A stretch of DNA of 64,000 nucleotides, from contig NZ_JAAVTK010000018.1 of NCBI RefSeq assembly GCF_012275535.1, positions 1 through 64,000 on the forward strand, read 5' to 3'. This DNA comes from Hymenobacter artigasi. Lineage in GTDB: Bacteria > Bacteroidota > Bacteroidia > Cytophagales > Hymenobacteraceae. The notes beneath the pieces are model-generated. The model searched no databases, was not told where the DNA came from, and saw only the letters and a program-made list of their open reading frames with translations. The position numbers were made by a program, and so were the translations under genes. Numbering within the stretch: the first letter of the stretch is position 1; every line of letters starts with the position of its first letter. This document shows, one piece after another, positions 26,397 to 36,100 of the stretch.

Positions 26397-27884
26397 TTGC
26401 CTATTTCTAAGCTACGCCTGTATCTGCTCCGCCTGGCTTTGCTGCTGGCGCTACTGCCCTTTCTACTGCTCACCGCCTTCAACCAGCCGTTTTTCGACGA
26501 CTTCCGCAACGCCTACTGGATGCGGGAGCACGGCACCTGGGGCGTGCAGCTGTGGCTGTTTCAAACCTGGACCGGCCGCTTCACCACCACCTTCATTATG
26601 ACGGTGCTCAACCCCGTGGCCTACGACTGGCTGGCTGGGGTGAAATTGGTGGCTGCCACCGCATTTGTTGCGCAGTGGGCCAGTCTGGCGCATTTGCTGC
26701 GAGTGCTGGGGCACACGGCTTTGCGGCGGGCCTGTTCCTGGGGCCAGGCCCTGTGGGCGGCGGGGTTGCTGCTGGCGCTGTTCTGCAATGCCGCGCCCTC
26801 ACCGTTTTCGTTCCTGTACTGGTTCAGCGGCATTGTGGCCTATCAGCTGCCGCTGATGGGGCTGTTGAATTTCACGGCCCTGACCCTGCGGGCTGGCTGG
26901 GGGCCTGCCCCGGCGCAGTGGCGCAACGCGGGACTGGCCTGCCTGCCCTTGGTGCTGGCCCTCACCGGCAACGAGCTGACGCTGGTGCAGGCTGTGCCCG
27001 TACTCGCGCTGCTGGGCTTCGCGCTGCCCAAAAATGCCCGCCCCAAATTGCTGCTGTGGCTAGCCATCGGCGCAGCGGCTGTCGCGCTGGCAGCGGCGGC
27101 TCCTGGCAACTGGGCCCGCGTGGCCGCCATGGCCCCGCCCTCCGACCCCTACCACGCCTACCGCTGGCTGGTACTCGCCCCCCGCGCCTTGTATTCGATG
27201 GTGCTGTTTCTAGGTAAGCCGCTGGTTGCGCTGAGCGTGCTGGCGGCCGGAGTAGCGGGGCTTCTAATTGGGCGCCAACAATTAACTAAAGACCAACCCG
27301 CTAGTGCTCTTTCGCATCGGCAATGGTGGGCGGTGGCATTAGCGTTTGGGCTGCTGAATTTCATTGGGTTCCTGCTCTTCCGGCACTTAGTAGTAGGTGC
27401 GCCATTGCCCCGCGCGCAGAACGAGATTCTGCTTGTACTCCTGCTTTCCACGGCCGGGCTGGGGTGGCTGGTGGGGCAGCAGCCGCTGCATTCTGGTGGC
27501 GGGGGCAAGGCGCGGCAATGGCAGCTTCGGCTGTTGCTTGTGCTGTTGTTCATGGGCGCATTTGGGGCGGGCCATGTACCCGAAGCCTGGCGGGAGCTAG
27601 CCACCAGCGCTGCCCCGTTCGATGCCCAGATGCAGGCCCGCTTTGCCGCGTTGCGGGCGGCGCACAGCGCCGAGAAGGTTCAGGTTACGCTGCCTCCATT
27701 GCGGCTGGCCTATGGCCGGATACTGGCGCCCCTGCATCAATTCAGCTCGGATATTGAGTTTGATATTGACCTCACGCCGGGCTGCGCGGGCACAATTAAC
27801 GGCGTGATGGAGCGCTACTTCGAGGTGCCCGACGTGTGCTGCGACGCGGCCGCCCCGCCCCTGCCCGCCCCTCAATCGCCCTGA
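26397..27884 (+). CDS. polytopic membrane protein, DUF6056-like
   Basis: A 495-residue membrane protein with ten or so hydrophobic segments. The start is a TTG at 26397, as no ATG lies near the first helix (LYLLRLALLLALLPFLLLTAF). The loop after it, NQPFFDDFRNAYWMREHGTWG, with its double Asp, is typical of DUF6056-like proteins of the Bacteroidota and recalls the acidic loop of GT-C enzymes. The C-terminal soluble end contains PLHQFSSDIEFDIDLTPG. Substrate and reaction are unknown. It follows the GH20 gene by 59 bp in the same direction and may share its transcript. Confidence 0.72.
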   Translation: MPISKLRLYLLRLALLLALLPFLLLTAFNQPFFDDFRNAYWMREHGTWGVQLWLFQTWTGRFTTTFIMTVLNPVAYDWLAGVKLVAATAFVAQWASLAHLLRVLGHTALRRACSWGQALWAAGLLLALFCNAAPSPFSFLYWFSGIVAYQLPLMGLLNFTALTLRAGWGPAPAQWRNAGLACLPLVLALTGNELTLVQAVPVLALLGFALPKNARPKLLLWLAIGAAAVALAAAAPGNWARVAAMAPPSDPYHAYRWLVLAPRALYSMVLFLGKPLVALSVLAAGVAGLLIGRQQLTKDQPASALSHRQWWAVALAFGLLNFIGFLLFRHLVVGAPLPRAQNEILLVLLLSTAGLGWLVGQQPLHSGGGGKARQWQLRLLLVLLFMGAFGAGHVPEAWRELATSAAPFDAQMQARFAALRAAHSAEKVQVTLPPLRLAYGRILAPLHQFSSDIEFDIDLTPGCAGTINGVMERYFEVPDVCCDAAAPPLPAPQSP

Positions 27885-27927
27885 TGCGATAGCGCAGATT
27901 AGCCCTGCAACGGCTAACTTGCTTATT

Positions 27928-28551
27928 ATGCAAGCTGACATTACCCGGGCTCTGGCCAACCTCGACTTCACGGCCATTGACTTTGAAACCGCCAATGAGC
28001 GCCGCGACAGTGCCTGCGCCGTGGGCGTGGTGCGGGTGCGCGGCGGCCAGATTGTGGAAACCTACGCCACCCTGCTGCGCCCCCGCGTGCTGCGCATGGA
28101 CTGGCGCAACCAGCAGGTGCACGGCATTTCGGAAGCCGAGCTGCACCACGCCCCCAGCCTGGCCGACGTGTGGCCCCAGCTCCTGCCCTATCTGCACCAG
28201 CAGCCCGTAGCGGCCCACAACTCGGCCTTCGACGTGAGCGTGCTCGAATACAGCTGCCGCGATTTCGGCCTGCCCATTCCCGCCTTCCACGCCCTATGCT
28301 CGGTGAAGCTGGCCAAACTGTGCTGGCCCCATTTCGAGCGCCACAAGCTCGACCACGTAGCCGGGCAATTCGGCATCGCCCTCAACCACCACGATGCGCT
28401 GAGTGACGCCCGCGCCTGCGCCGAAATCACGGTGCGCGCCTTCCGCTCGGGCACGGCCTTGCCGCTGTGCTTCAAGCAGCGCGAGCTCACGGCCGGGCTG
28501 GCAGCCCGGGCGGCCAAGCAGGCGGCGAAAGCAGAGGTATGGCGCCATTAA
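27928..28551 (+). CDS. 3'-5' exonuclease, DEDDh family (DNA polymerase III epsilon-like)
   Basis: A 207-residue exonuclease of the DnaQ-like superfamily that removes nucleotides from 3' ends using two metal ions. ATG at 27928 is preferred to a TTG three codons earlier. The ExoI acid pair is D18-x-E20 in AIDFETA, ExoII is AHNSAFDVSVLEYSC, and ExoIII is HHDALSDARACAEI, with the His that makes it DEDDh. No polymerase or helicase domain is attached. Free-standing proteins of this type act in repair or RNA trimming; the exact job cannot be told from sequence. Confidence 0.9.
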   Translation: MQADITRALANLDFTAIDFETANERRDSACAVGVVRVRGGQIVETYATLLRPRVLRMDWRNQQVHGISEAELHHAPSLADVWPQLLPYLHQQPVAAHNSAFDVSVLEYSCRDFGLPIPAFHALCSVKLAKLCWPHFERHKLDHVAGQFGIALNHHDALSDARACAEITVRAFRSGTALPLCFKQRELTAGLAARAAKQAAKAEVWRH

Positions 28552-28614
28552 ACTAGAAGCGGCGGGGCAGCGTTAGCACCTCGGACGATTAACTTTCGGC
28601 TTCTAATCAACTAT

Positions 28615-28842
28615 CTGCTCATAAATCCAACCATCAACCTCGAACCCATCCCGCCTAAAAAGCCGGGTATCAATTCGTACCGCCCCGAGGACATCAAGCG
28701 TTGGGGTGTAGAACGGTTTCTTGACCACCAAGCCCAGGCGGGTCCGTTCCCAATGCCGGCCATTCACTTTACAGACGAGGAAAACCGGCGCATGGACGAG
28801 ATATTGGAACAGGAACGCCAAGCCTCCGCCAATGGTCTTTGA
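28615..28842 (+). pseudogene. antitoxin-like remnant overlapping the PIN toxin gene
   Basis: An open frame of about 75 codons ends at TGA 28840-28842 and overlaps the PIN start by 11 nt, the usual layout of a toxin-antitoxin pair. It reads INPTINLEPIPPKKPG, then EDIKRWGVERFLDHQAQAG, then a helical end HFTDEENRRMDEILEQERQA. This protein-like composition continues upstream where no ATG, GTG or TTG exists, so the original start seems lost. The first in-frame ATG, at 28753, would give only 29 residues. An antitoxin is inferred from position and overlap, not from a recognised domain. Confidence 0.5.
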
Positions 28843-29228
28843 TACAGATTTGGTTGTCGAACACATCCGGCGCGGTATAACGCTGCCCGCCCGAACTATT
28901 TTGTCGGTGATTGTGGCAGGCGAACTCGAAGCCTTCGCGCTGAAAGCCGATTGGGGCTATCAGAAAGTCAGCGTAATGCGTGCCATCCTGGAAAGATTTG
29001 GCATAATCGACATAACGGAGCGGCTACTGCCGGCTTATGCCCGCATCGATGCTTACAGCCGAATTAGAACCGCTGCCCACCGGCATGTCGGCCCGCAACA
29101 TGGGCAAAAATGATTTGTGGATTGCTGCCACGGCGCTCTTCTTCGAGTTGGAGCTACATACCGCTGATAAGGATTTCGACCACCTCACTCCGCTGGGACT
29201 GAAAGTGGTGCGGCCCTCAACGCCCTAA
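28832..29228 (+). pseudogene. PIN-domain toxin-like gene, frameshifted
   Basis: A PIN-type ribonuclease (VapC-like) whose two halves lie in different frames. From ATG 28832 the first frame reads MVFDTDLVVEHIRRG and on to SVIVAGELEAFA, then runs on to a false stop at 29113. From about 29060 the second frame carries the rest, MSARNMGKNDLWIAATA and HTADKDFDHL, ending at 29228. All four PIN acids are present across the two frames: Asp in DTD, Glu in GELEAF, Asp in KNDLW and Asp in ADKDF. The junction lies near 29055-29072. Either the toxin is inactivated or there is a sequencing error. Its 3' end overlaps the convergent gene by 4 bp. Confidence 0.8.
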
Positions 29229-32200
29229 AACAGCACCGCCACCTGCATGCGGCCGGTATGCACGGTGTTGAGGTTGCTGGCTTTGCGGCCGTCGTAGGCC
29301 AGCGTGATGTTGAGGCCGTTGCTGAGGCGCTGCTCCACGTTTAGGTTCCAGGTGAAGTTGCTGCCGGGGCGCAGGGCGTTGAGGATTTCGATGGCCACCA
29401 CGGAATTAAGGGCGGCGGGGTCCACGTCGAACTGCACGCGGGTGAAGTGCGTGGCGGCCGAAATGGTGCGCTTGCTTACCTGGCTCAGGCGGGCTTCAAG
29501 GCCCAAATCATCAAAAAAGCCGGGGTGGGTTTCGGCCGGGGTGGGCGTGGGCAGCGTGGGCAGGGGCGCATCGAGGGTATTTTGCTTGAAGGTGTGCGCA
29601 TAGGTGCCCGTCAGGCGTAGCACGGGCGTGGGCTGGTAGCTGATTTCGGGCTGAACGGTGTAAATCAGCAGGCGGTAGTTGCGGGCCAGCAAGTAGCTGC
29701 TGGTGGCTTCGCGGATGTCACGCGAGCCCGTGAGGCGGCCCGTGAACGAGGCAGCCAGCGTGCGGCGCAGCAGCACGCTCTGCGTGGTAAGGTTGCGCAA
29801 ATCGGAGCCCTGGGCGAGCAAGGTTTTCTGCTGGGTCTGCTGCACCGTGAATTCTGCCCCAAAAATGGGGTTCGACCGGTTGAAATACAGCGTGTTGCGA
29901 AACAGCTGATTGAAAGCCAGCAGCTGGGCATCCTCCTTATCAAAGCTGAACGGGCTGAGGCGCTTGAGCACGGCCGGGTCGGTGGTGCGGCGGTCTACAG
30001 TGATGCTGGTGAGCGTGGCGAAGCGCGCCGCCGCCGCCCGCCAGCCGCCGGCTTCGCGCCAGCCGCGCGGGGCGCTGGTGGTGAGGCGGTAGGCCAGCCG
30101 GTTGGTGAAGGCGGTGATGTAATCGGTGGTGGGCAGGTATACTTTGATATAGGTGCGGTACTGCGCGTCCGGCGTTTGGGCCTCAAAAAACTCGTCTTTG
30201 TCCTCGCGGCCGTTGCCGTTGAGGTCGCCGGCATAATAGTGCGTGCCCTGCCCCGCCGGCACAGCCAGAAACGAATAGTCACGCTTCAGCTCGCGGCCGG
30301 TGGCCACGCTGTAGTTCAGCTCGGAGCGGATTTGGTTTTGCAGCAGGCCGGCGTTGTAAAACACTTGGCCCAGCACCGTGCGGTTGCTCGCCAGGCCCAA
30401 GGAGTCGAGGTCGCGGAAAGTACCCAGCACCCTGATATCCTGGGTTTTGCCCAGGCGCGAGGCCAGCGTGGCCTGCCAGGTTTGAGCGGTGCCGCGCCGT
30501 TGCAGGGCGTTTTGCTCGCGGTTGGGGGTCTGGTCGCGGCGGTAGGCGTAGTCGAGCCGAAACTGGGTGCGGGCCGAGTCGCGGCTCTGGATAAACACGT
30601 CGTGCTCATCGAAGTAGTTGGCCGAGCGAATGGTGTCAGTAGTCGCGGAGCTTACGCGGTTTTTATCGAACCGATAGGTGTAGCCGGGCACGATTCGGCC
30701 GCCCACGAAGCGCCCAGTGGCCTCGCCCCGCGCCCAGCTGGAATGGAAGCGCCCGGCATCCGAATTCAGCAAAAACAGCGAGCCGCGCATCTCCAGGTTG
30801 CCCACCTTCTGGGCCGCGTCCAGCCAATGCTGGAGCCCGTTCACCTCGCCAGGCCGGAAGCGGCGGCTCAGGCGATAATTAACGCCATTGTTCGCATCCT
30901 TATTAGCCCCCACACTGAAGTTGAAGATATTGTCCTCCCGCGCCACGGGCGTGGTGCCGGTAGCCGGTGTGGTGCTCACGTTGCTCCAGTTCCGGTCGAA
31001 TTCAATGTCGCGGTAGCGGTCAATTGGCGCGAAGCGCTTGCCGGTGTACTCGTAGTCGAGCGACGAGCGCAGGCGGTAATCCTTCAGAATGCCATTGGCC
31101 AGCGCGGCGGGCAACCGTCGGTTCTGCACCACGTAGCCGACGTGCATGGCCCCATCCTGGTCGCTTTCCGTCGAGAAGCGGTTGCGGTCGAGGCGCGAGC
31201 GGGCCACGTCCGCGAACACCGTTGTGCTGCTGTCCAGCTGGTAGCTGAGGCCGGCCGTCACCAGCTGCTTCAGCAGCGGCGTGGGGATGAGGCGCACCGG
31301 GCGGTAGCGGCCCAGGCCCGGCCCCAGGTACTCGTACACGGTGCCGTTGGTGGTGAGGAAGCGCGGGTTGGTGCTGCGCACGTAGTCGCCATTGCCCTGG
31401 CCCACATCGGTGAAACGCACGGTGTAGGAGCCGCGCAGCGAGTCAATCGGCGTATCGGCCCCCACGTAGGTGAACACCGGCACGCGCTGGCTGCCCACCA
31501 GCCGCAGCTCGCGGTGGTACTGCACAATGCGGCGGTCGTAAGTCACCGAATCGCCGCCGGTGGCGGTGGCCACGGCCACGTTGCCGGCGCGGCGCAGGGC
31601 GGCGCGCAAGGTGTCGTTGAGGTTGAGGTTGGGGGCGTTGTCGGGGTTATCGGCTTCCTGGTAAAGGTTGGCGTGCACGCTCAGGCGGCCCAGCTGCTGG
31701 TAGTGGCTGGCGGCCACCAGCGAGCGGGAATAGTTGAGGTCGGAATACTCGAAATCAATCTTAATCCGCGAGTTGCGGGTGATGAGGTGGCGCGGCGTGA
31801 ACGTGACTTCGGCCAGGTTGTAATCAATGGTGTAGTCGGCATCGAAGCCCCGGCTTTGTAGGCGGCCGTCGAGGTATACCTTCTCCGAATTGGCCAGCAC
31901 GATGATGAACTGCTCGCCGTTCGGTCCACTGAGGCGGTACGGCCCCTGCACGTTTTCGATGGGCGGCACATCGATACTGGCAAATTTGCCCTTGGCCGTC
32001 CCGCCCGCTATCGAGGTCGACGAGCGCCAAGCCAGCCCCTTGCGCACCCCGGCGCTGCTCACCGTGGTGCCGGTCACGCCGGCCCGGTCGCCCACTCCCC
32101 GCTCCCCGCTTCCCGCTCCCGGCAGCCGGTTGGGGTCCGTGAGCTGGGGCTGGCTGATGGCCGGCGGGTTGAGCGTGGCCGGCGACGGGCCAGCCACGCC

Positions 32201-33085
32201 ACCGCCCGGCACTTGCCCGGCCACCCCGTTCAAAAATACCGCGTTGGCCACGCCCTGCGTCGCCCCAAAACTGCTCAGCCCCACAATAGGCGGGCCGAAA
32301 TTGGCCTCTACGGCCGCACCCTGAATGTTTTTGTAGTAGCGCAGGAAGTAGTCGGGCTTGTTGCGCAGCACCACGTCGCCGGCCGTCAGGTTCCAGTTGG
32401 GGTTGGTGAGGGTGATGTAGATTTTATCGAACTGCTGGAGCTGCTGGGTATTGCCCTCGGGCTGGAAAGGCACGTTCTGGTCCGAAATGGCGGCCGTGAG
32501 GTGGATATTCTCCGCCAGCTGGCCTTCCAGCTGCAGGTTCAGGGCCGAGTTCACAAACACATTCTGGGTATTGCCAAAGCTCAGCCCCCGGCTCAGATTA
32601 CCGGTTTTGCTCACGCCCGGCGTGTTCAGAATCTGCTCTTTCACCGAAAAATCCTCGAACCGCGAAACCACCTGCCGAAACCCCAGGCTGTCCATCAGGC
32701 TGCGGGGCCGCCGGAAGCGCGCCGCCGTGAGCCGCAACGGCAACACCCGGTAGCACACCAGAATAGAATCGGCCAGGCCGGTGCCGCTGCTATCACGCGG
32801 CGCGGGCCGCACCCAGCGGTAGCGGTCGGTGCGGCCATCGTAGTCGGCCCCGCGCCCACTGATGAGTACCGACGAAGGCACCACCGTCAGCGAATCCAGA
32901 AGCGCGAAACTGATGGTGTCGCGGCCCGGCGCTAGGCGCACCCAGCGGCAGCGCCGGGTGCTGGGCGGCGGCGCCTCACCCTTTGAAACAGGCCGAATCT
33001 GGGCCTGCGCCTCCCAACCAACAAAAAAAAGCGCCGCAACGAGCAGGCCCACCAAGGGGAAGCACAGGCGTAAGCGACGAATCAT
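29225..33085 (-). CDS. large outer-membrane beta-barrel protein, function unknown
   Basis: A protein of about 1286 residues. The Met that opens MIRRLRLCFPLVGLL gives a signal peptide (to EAQAQ); an upstream in-frame GTG at 33118 would only add eleven residues. Most of the chain is alternating beta sequence. It includes LSRGLSFGNTQNVFVNSALNLQLEGQL, split by me as a conserved N-terminal region near residue 165, then QPEGNTQQLQQFDKIYI and YLDGRLQSRGFDADYTIDY. It ends in aromatic AVLF, as outer-membrane barrels do. I recognise it as a type widespread in Bacteroidota but cannot name a family. It is 75 bp behind the histidine kinase on the same strand, so the two may be co-expressed. Confidence 0.72.
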   Translation of the reverse strand: MIRRLRLCFPLVGLLVAALFFVGWEAQAQIRPVSKGEAPPPSTRRCRWVRLAPGRDTISFALLDSLTVVPSSVLISGRGADYDGRTDRYRWVRPAPRDSSGTGLADSILVCYRVLPLRLTAARFRRPRSLMDSLGFRQVVSRFEDFSVKEQILNTPGVSKTGNLSRGLSFGNTQNVFVNSALNLQLEGQLAENIHLTAAISDQNVPFQPEGNTQQLQQFDKIYITLTNPNWNLTAGDVVLRNKPDYFLRYYKNIQGAAVEANFGPPIVGLSSFGATQGVANAVFLNGVAGQVPGGGVAGPSPATLNPPAISQPQLTDPNRLPGAGSGERGVGDRAGVTGTTVSSAGVRKGLAWRSSTSIAGGTAKGKFASIDVPPIENVQGPYRLSGPNGEQFIIVLANSEKVYLDGRLQSRGFDADYTIDYNLAEVTFTPRHLITRNSRIKIDFEYSDLNYSRSLVAASHYQQLGRLSVHANLYQEADNPDNAPNLNLNDTLRAALRRAGNVAVATATGGDSVTYDRRIVQYHRELRLVGSQRVPVFTYVGADTPIDSLRGSYTVRFTDVGQGNGDYVRSTNPRFLTTNGTVYEYLGPGLGRYRPVRLIPTPLLKQLVTAGLSYQLDSSTTVFADVARSRLDRNRFSTESDQDGAMHVGYVVQNRRLPAALANGILKDYRLRSSLDYEYTGKRFAPIDRYRDIEFDRNWSNVSTTPATGTTPVAREDNIFNFSVGANKDANNGVNYRLSRRFRPGEVNGLQHWLDAAQKVGNLEMRGSLFLLNSDAGRFHSSWARGEATGRFVGGRIVPGYTYRFDKNRVSSATTDTIRSANYFDEHDVFIQSRDSARTQFRLDYAYRRDQTPNREQNALQRRGTAQTWQATLASRLGKTQDIRVLGTFRDLDSLGLASNRTVLGQVFYNAGLLQNQIRSELNYSVATGRELKRDYSFLAVPAGQGTHYYAGDLNGNGREDKDEFFEAQTPDAQYRTYIKVYLPTTDYITAFTNRLAYRLTTSAPRGWREAGGWRAAAARFATLTSITVDRRTTDPAVLKRLSPFSFDKEDAQLLAFNQLFRNTLYFNRSNPIFGAEFTVQQTQQKTLLAQGSDLRNLTTQSVLLRRTLAASFTGRLTGSRDIREATSSYLLARNYRLLIYTVQPEISYQPTPVLRLTGTYAHTFKQNTLDAPLPTLPTPTPAETHPGFFDDLGLEARLSQVSKRTISAATHFTRVQFDVDPAALNSVVAIEILNALRPGSNFTWNLNVEQRLSNGLNITLAYDGRKASNLNTVHTGRMQVAVLF

Positions 33086-33160
33086 GCGGTAAAGGTCGGG
33101 TTTGGCAGGTAACGACACGAACCGGGGGTTTCGTGCCGTGGCGGGGGCTTTTGGGCCGTT

Positions 33161-36100
33161 TTATCCCGCCAGCGGCAGCTCGATAAAAAAGTCCGTGCCC
33201 TCCCCCACTTTGGTTTCGAACCAGATTTTGCCCCCGGCGCTCTCGATGCCGCGCCGGGCCACCGCCAGCCCAATGCCCGAGCCACTGGCCTTGGTAGTAA
33301 AATTCGGCACGAAGATTTTCTCGCGCACCTCCTCGGGAATGCCCGCGCCGTTGTCGCGGATGGCCACGCGAACGCTGCCCGCGCCAGCCGCTTCCAACGA
33401 CACGTCGATGTACGGGGCGCGGCCTTCGGGCACGGCTTGGCGGGCGTTTATCAGCAGGTTGTTGAAGGTACGGACCAGCAGGTTTTCATCGGCAAACACC
33501 ACGTAGCGGCCGGTTTCGGCATCCGGCGGCAGGTGCAGGGCCAGGGCACCATCGTCGGTATCGGGCTGGTGCAGGCCGGCGCAGCGGCGCAGCACGGCGG
33601 CGATATCCAGCCGCTCGGGGCGCATGGTGGGCAGGTTGGTGAAGGTGCTGAAGCTGGTGGCAATGTCGCTCAGCACGTCAATCTGGGTGATGAGCGTCTG
33701 GCTGATGCGGCCGATAAGCTCCTCGGCATTGGGGCGGCGCTCAGCAATGGCTTTCTGCAAAAACTGCAGGCTCAGCTTCATGGGCGTGAGTGGATTTTTG
33801 ATTTCGTGCGCCACCTGCCGGGCCATTTCGCGCCAGGCCGCCTCCTTTTCCTGGGCGGCCAGCTCGCGCTTGCTAGCCTCCAGCTTGGTGAGCATGGTAT
33901 TGTACTCGCGCACCAGCAGGCCAATCTCGTCGTCGGAGCTGCGGTAGTCCAGCAACTCATTTTCGCCGGTGAGCGTGGTTTTCGTAAGCTTTTCGGTGAT
34001 GAGCTTAAGGGGCGCCGTGAGCTGCCGCGCCGCCACAAATGCCAGCCCCAAAAACAGCAGAAACATCAGCGTGAAGATGTTGAGAATCGTAGTAAACAGC
34101 TCTGTGAGCTTGGTATTCAGCGCTTTCTCCGAATCGAAGAACGGAATGCCCACGTAGCCCAGAATTGGGCCGGTGGGCAACGCGGTTTCGTCGAACGACG
34201 ACCCGTCGTCATCATCAAACACCGAATGCACCGCGTAAACCGGCCCTTTCTTCGCAGGGCCATCGGCGCTGCCGTGCCCTAGTGCGTGCCCAGCCAAATC
34301 GGTCACCACGGCCTCGCCTGCCCCGGCCCGCACCGGCAGGTACAGCGAATTGAACGACAACGACCCGGCCCGCTCCGTGAGCAGGACGCGGGGCCGGTTG
34401 CGCTCGCCCAATGCCACCATGGCCTGCGGGTTCACCAGCGGCCCCAGCAGCCCGGCATCGAAAATGAGGGGCTGGCTGCTGGCCAGCAGCTCGCCGTGGG
34501 CATCATAAAGGTTGAGGTCGGTTTCGGTGAGGGCAGCCACGTTTTTGGCCAGCACAGCCAGCGTGGGGCGGGCCGTGCTGTCGGAAAGCAGGTGGCGCTG
34601 CCGGCGCAGGCTTTCCAAGGCCAGCTGGCCGCGCCGCTCATACGTGCGGGCCAGGTCGCGCTTATACGAGTCGATAAGCTGGCTGGCCGTGGCCACGCTC
34701 ACCACCAGCAGCGGCACCACAATACCCACGTTCAGCAGCAGCTGAATGCGCGTGCTGAAATTGAGCCGGGGCAGCGCCCGGCCGCGCACCAGCAGGGCCA
34801 CGCCGCCCAGCAGCAGCCAGAAAAACGTCGATAGCAAGAATTGAAACGAAAAATTGGCCAGCCAGTCCCCCAGCGAATATGTGGCCGTGGTCACCACCAC
34901 GGTCCGGTCCAGCGAGCCCCGCACGGCAAACTGATGGAAGCCCTTGCGCGTGAGGCCCGTGGTGTATAGGCGGGGCTCGGTCAGCAGGGCCGTGGGCAGG
35001 CGGTTGGCGTAGTCAAAATCGCCTTCGCTGTACACCAGCCGGCCGTGGTTGTAGCCGGCATAGCTCAGCTCGGTGGCTAGGCCGGGCTCAAAGAATTTCT
35101 GGTCCACCAGCAGTTCCGGCAGCACGCTGTAGGAAGTGAGCTTCTTGAGCGTCAATTCTACCCGCACGGCCCCCAGCGGTAAGCCAATTCCGTTCACCCG
35201 CTGCCCCGGCACGGTGATGTGGGCCACGTAGCGCCGCGAGCCAAACGGATTATCAGACTGCACCAGAAACACGCCGGCCTGCCCCGTGGGCTTGGCCAGT
35301 CGCTCAGTAGTTGCGCGGGCTTCGCGTAGGCTGGGAGTTCCTGTTGGGGCGCCCAACGGGTCGCCCGCCGCATCATATAGCGTGATGTTGCTTTCGTATT
35401 TATCGAAATAGTCGCTCAGGTATTGCCGGGCAATGCGCTCGCGCACTACTTCGGGACGCCCAAAAGCGGCCGTGAGCGCCCGCCGGACAAACGGGTCGTG
35501 CGCAATTTTGTGCATCTTCTCACTCAGCAGAAACTCTCCCTGAAAATCGTTATCAACCAATAGATTACCCGCCAGTCGCTGCTTATCAACCAGCACCTGC
35601 TTTTCGAATCGGGAATACAGCGCCAGTGCCCCGGTAGCCGCCGTGAGGGCCAGCAGCAACACCAGCAACACCGACGATTGGTAATTACTGGTAGTGGGCG
35701 CGGCCCGTAGGTTTATGGCCCGCACCAGCGCGGCGAACAAAAGCAAAACCCCTACCAGCAGCACCCACGGCTCACCCAGTACCAGCCCCGCCCCCAGCAC
35801 CGGCAGCGTAGCCAGCGCGGGAGCCAGCAGCAGCAGCCGGCGCGGTACATGCTGCAACAACGCGCCTGCCAGCTGCGTCAGGCCGAACAGTCCGGCCAGC
35901 CACGCGGCGGTGTGCAGCAGCACCGCCAGTGCCAGCACCGCCCAGAATCCCGTCACCTGCACGCTTCGGCTCACATCGAGGCTCAGCTGGGAACCGCCAA
36001 AAACCGTGTTATAATAGCTAAACAGCAGTCCCAGCCAACCACAAAAAGCCGCCCCCACCGCTACTGCAGCCATGACCTGTCGGCTTAGCGCACGCGGGGC

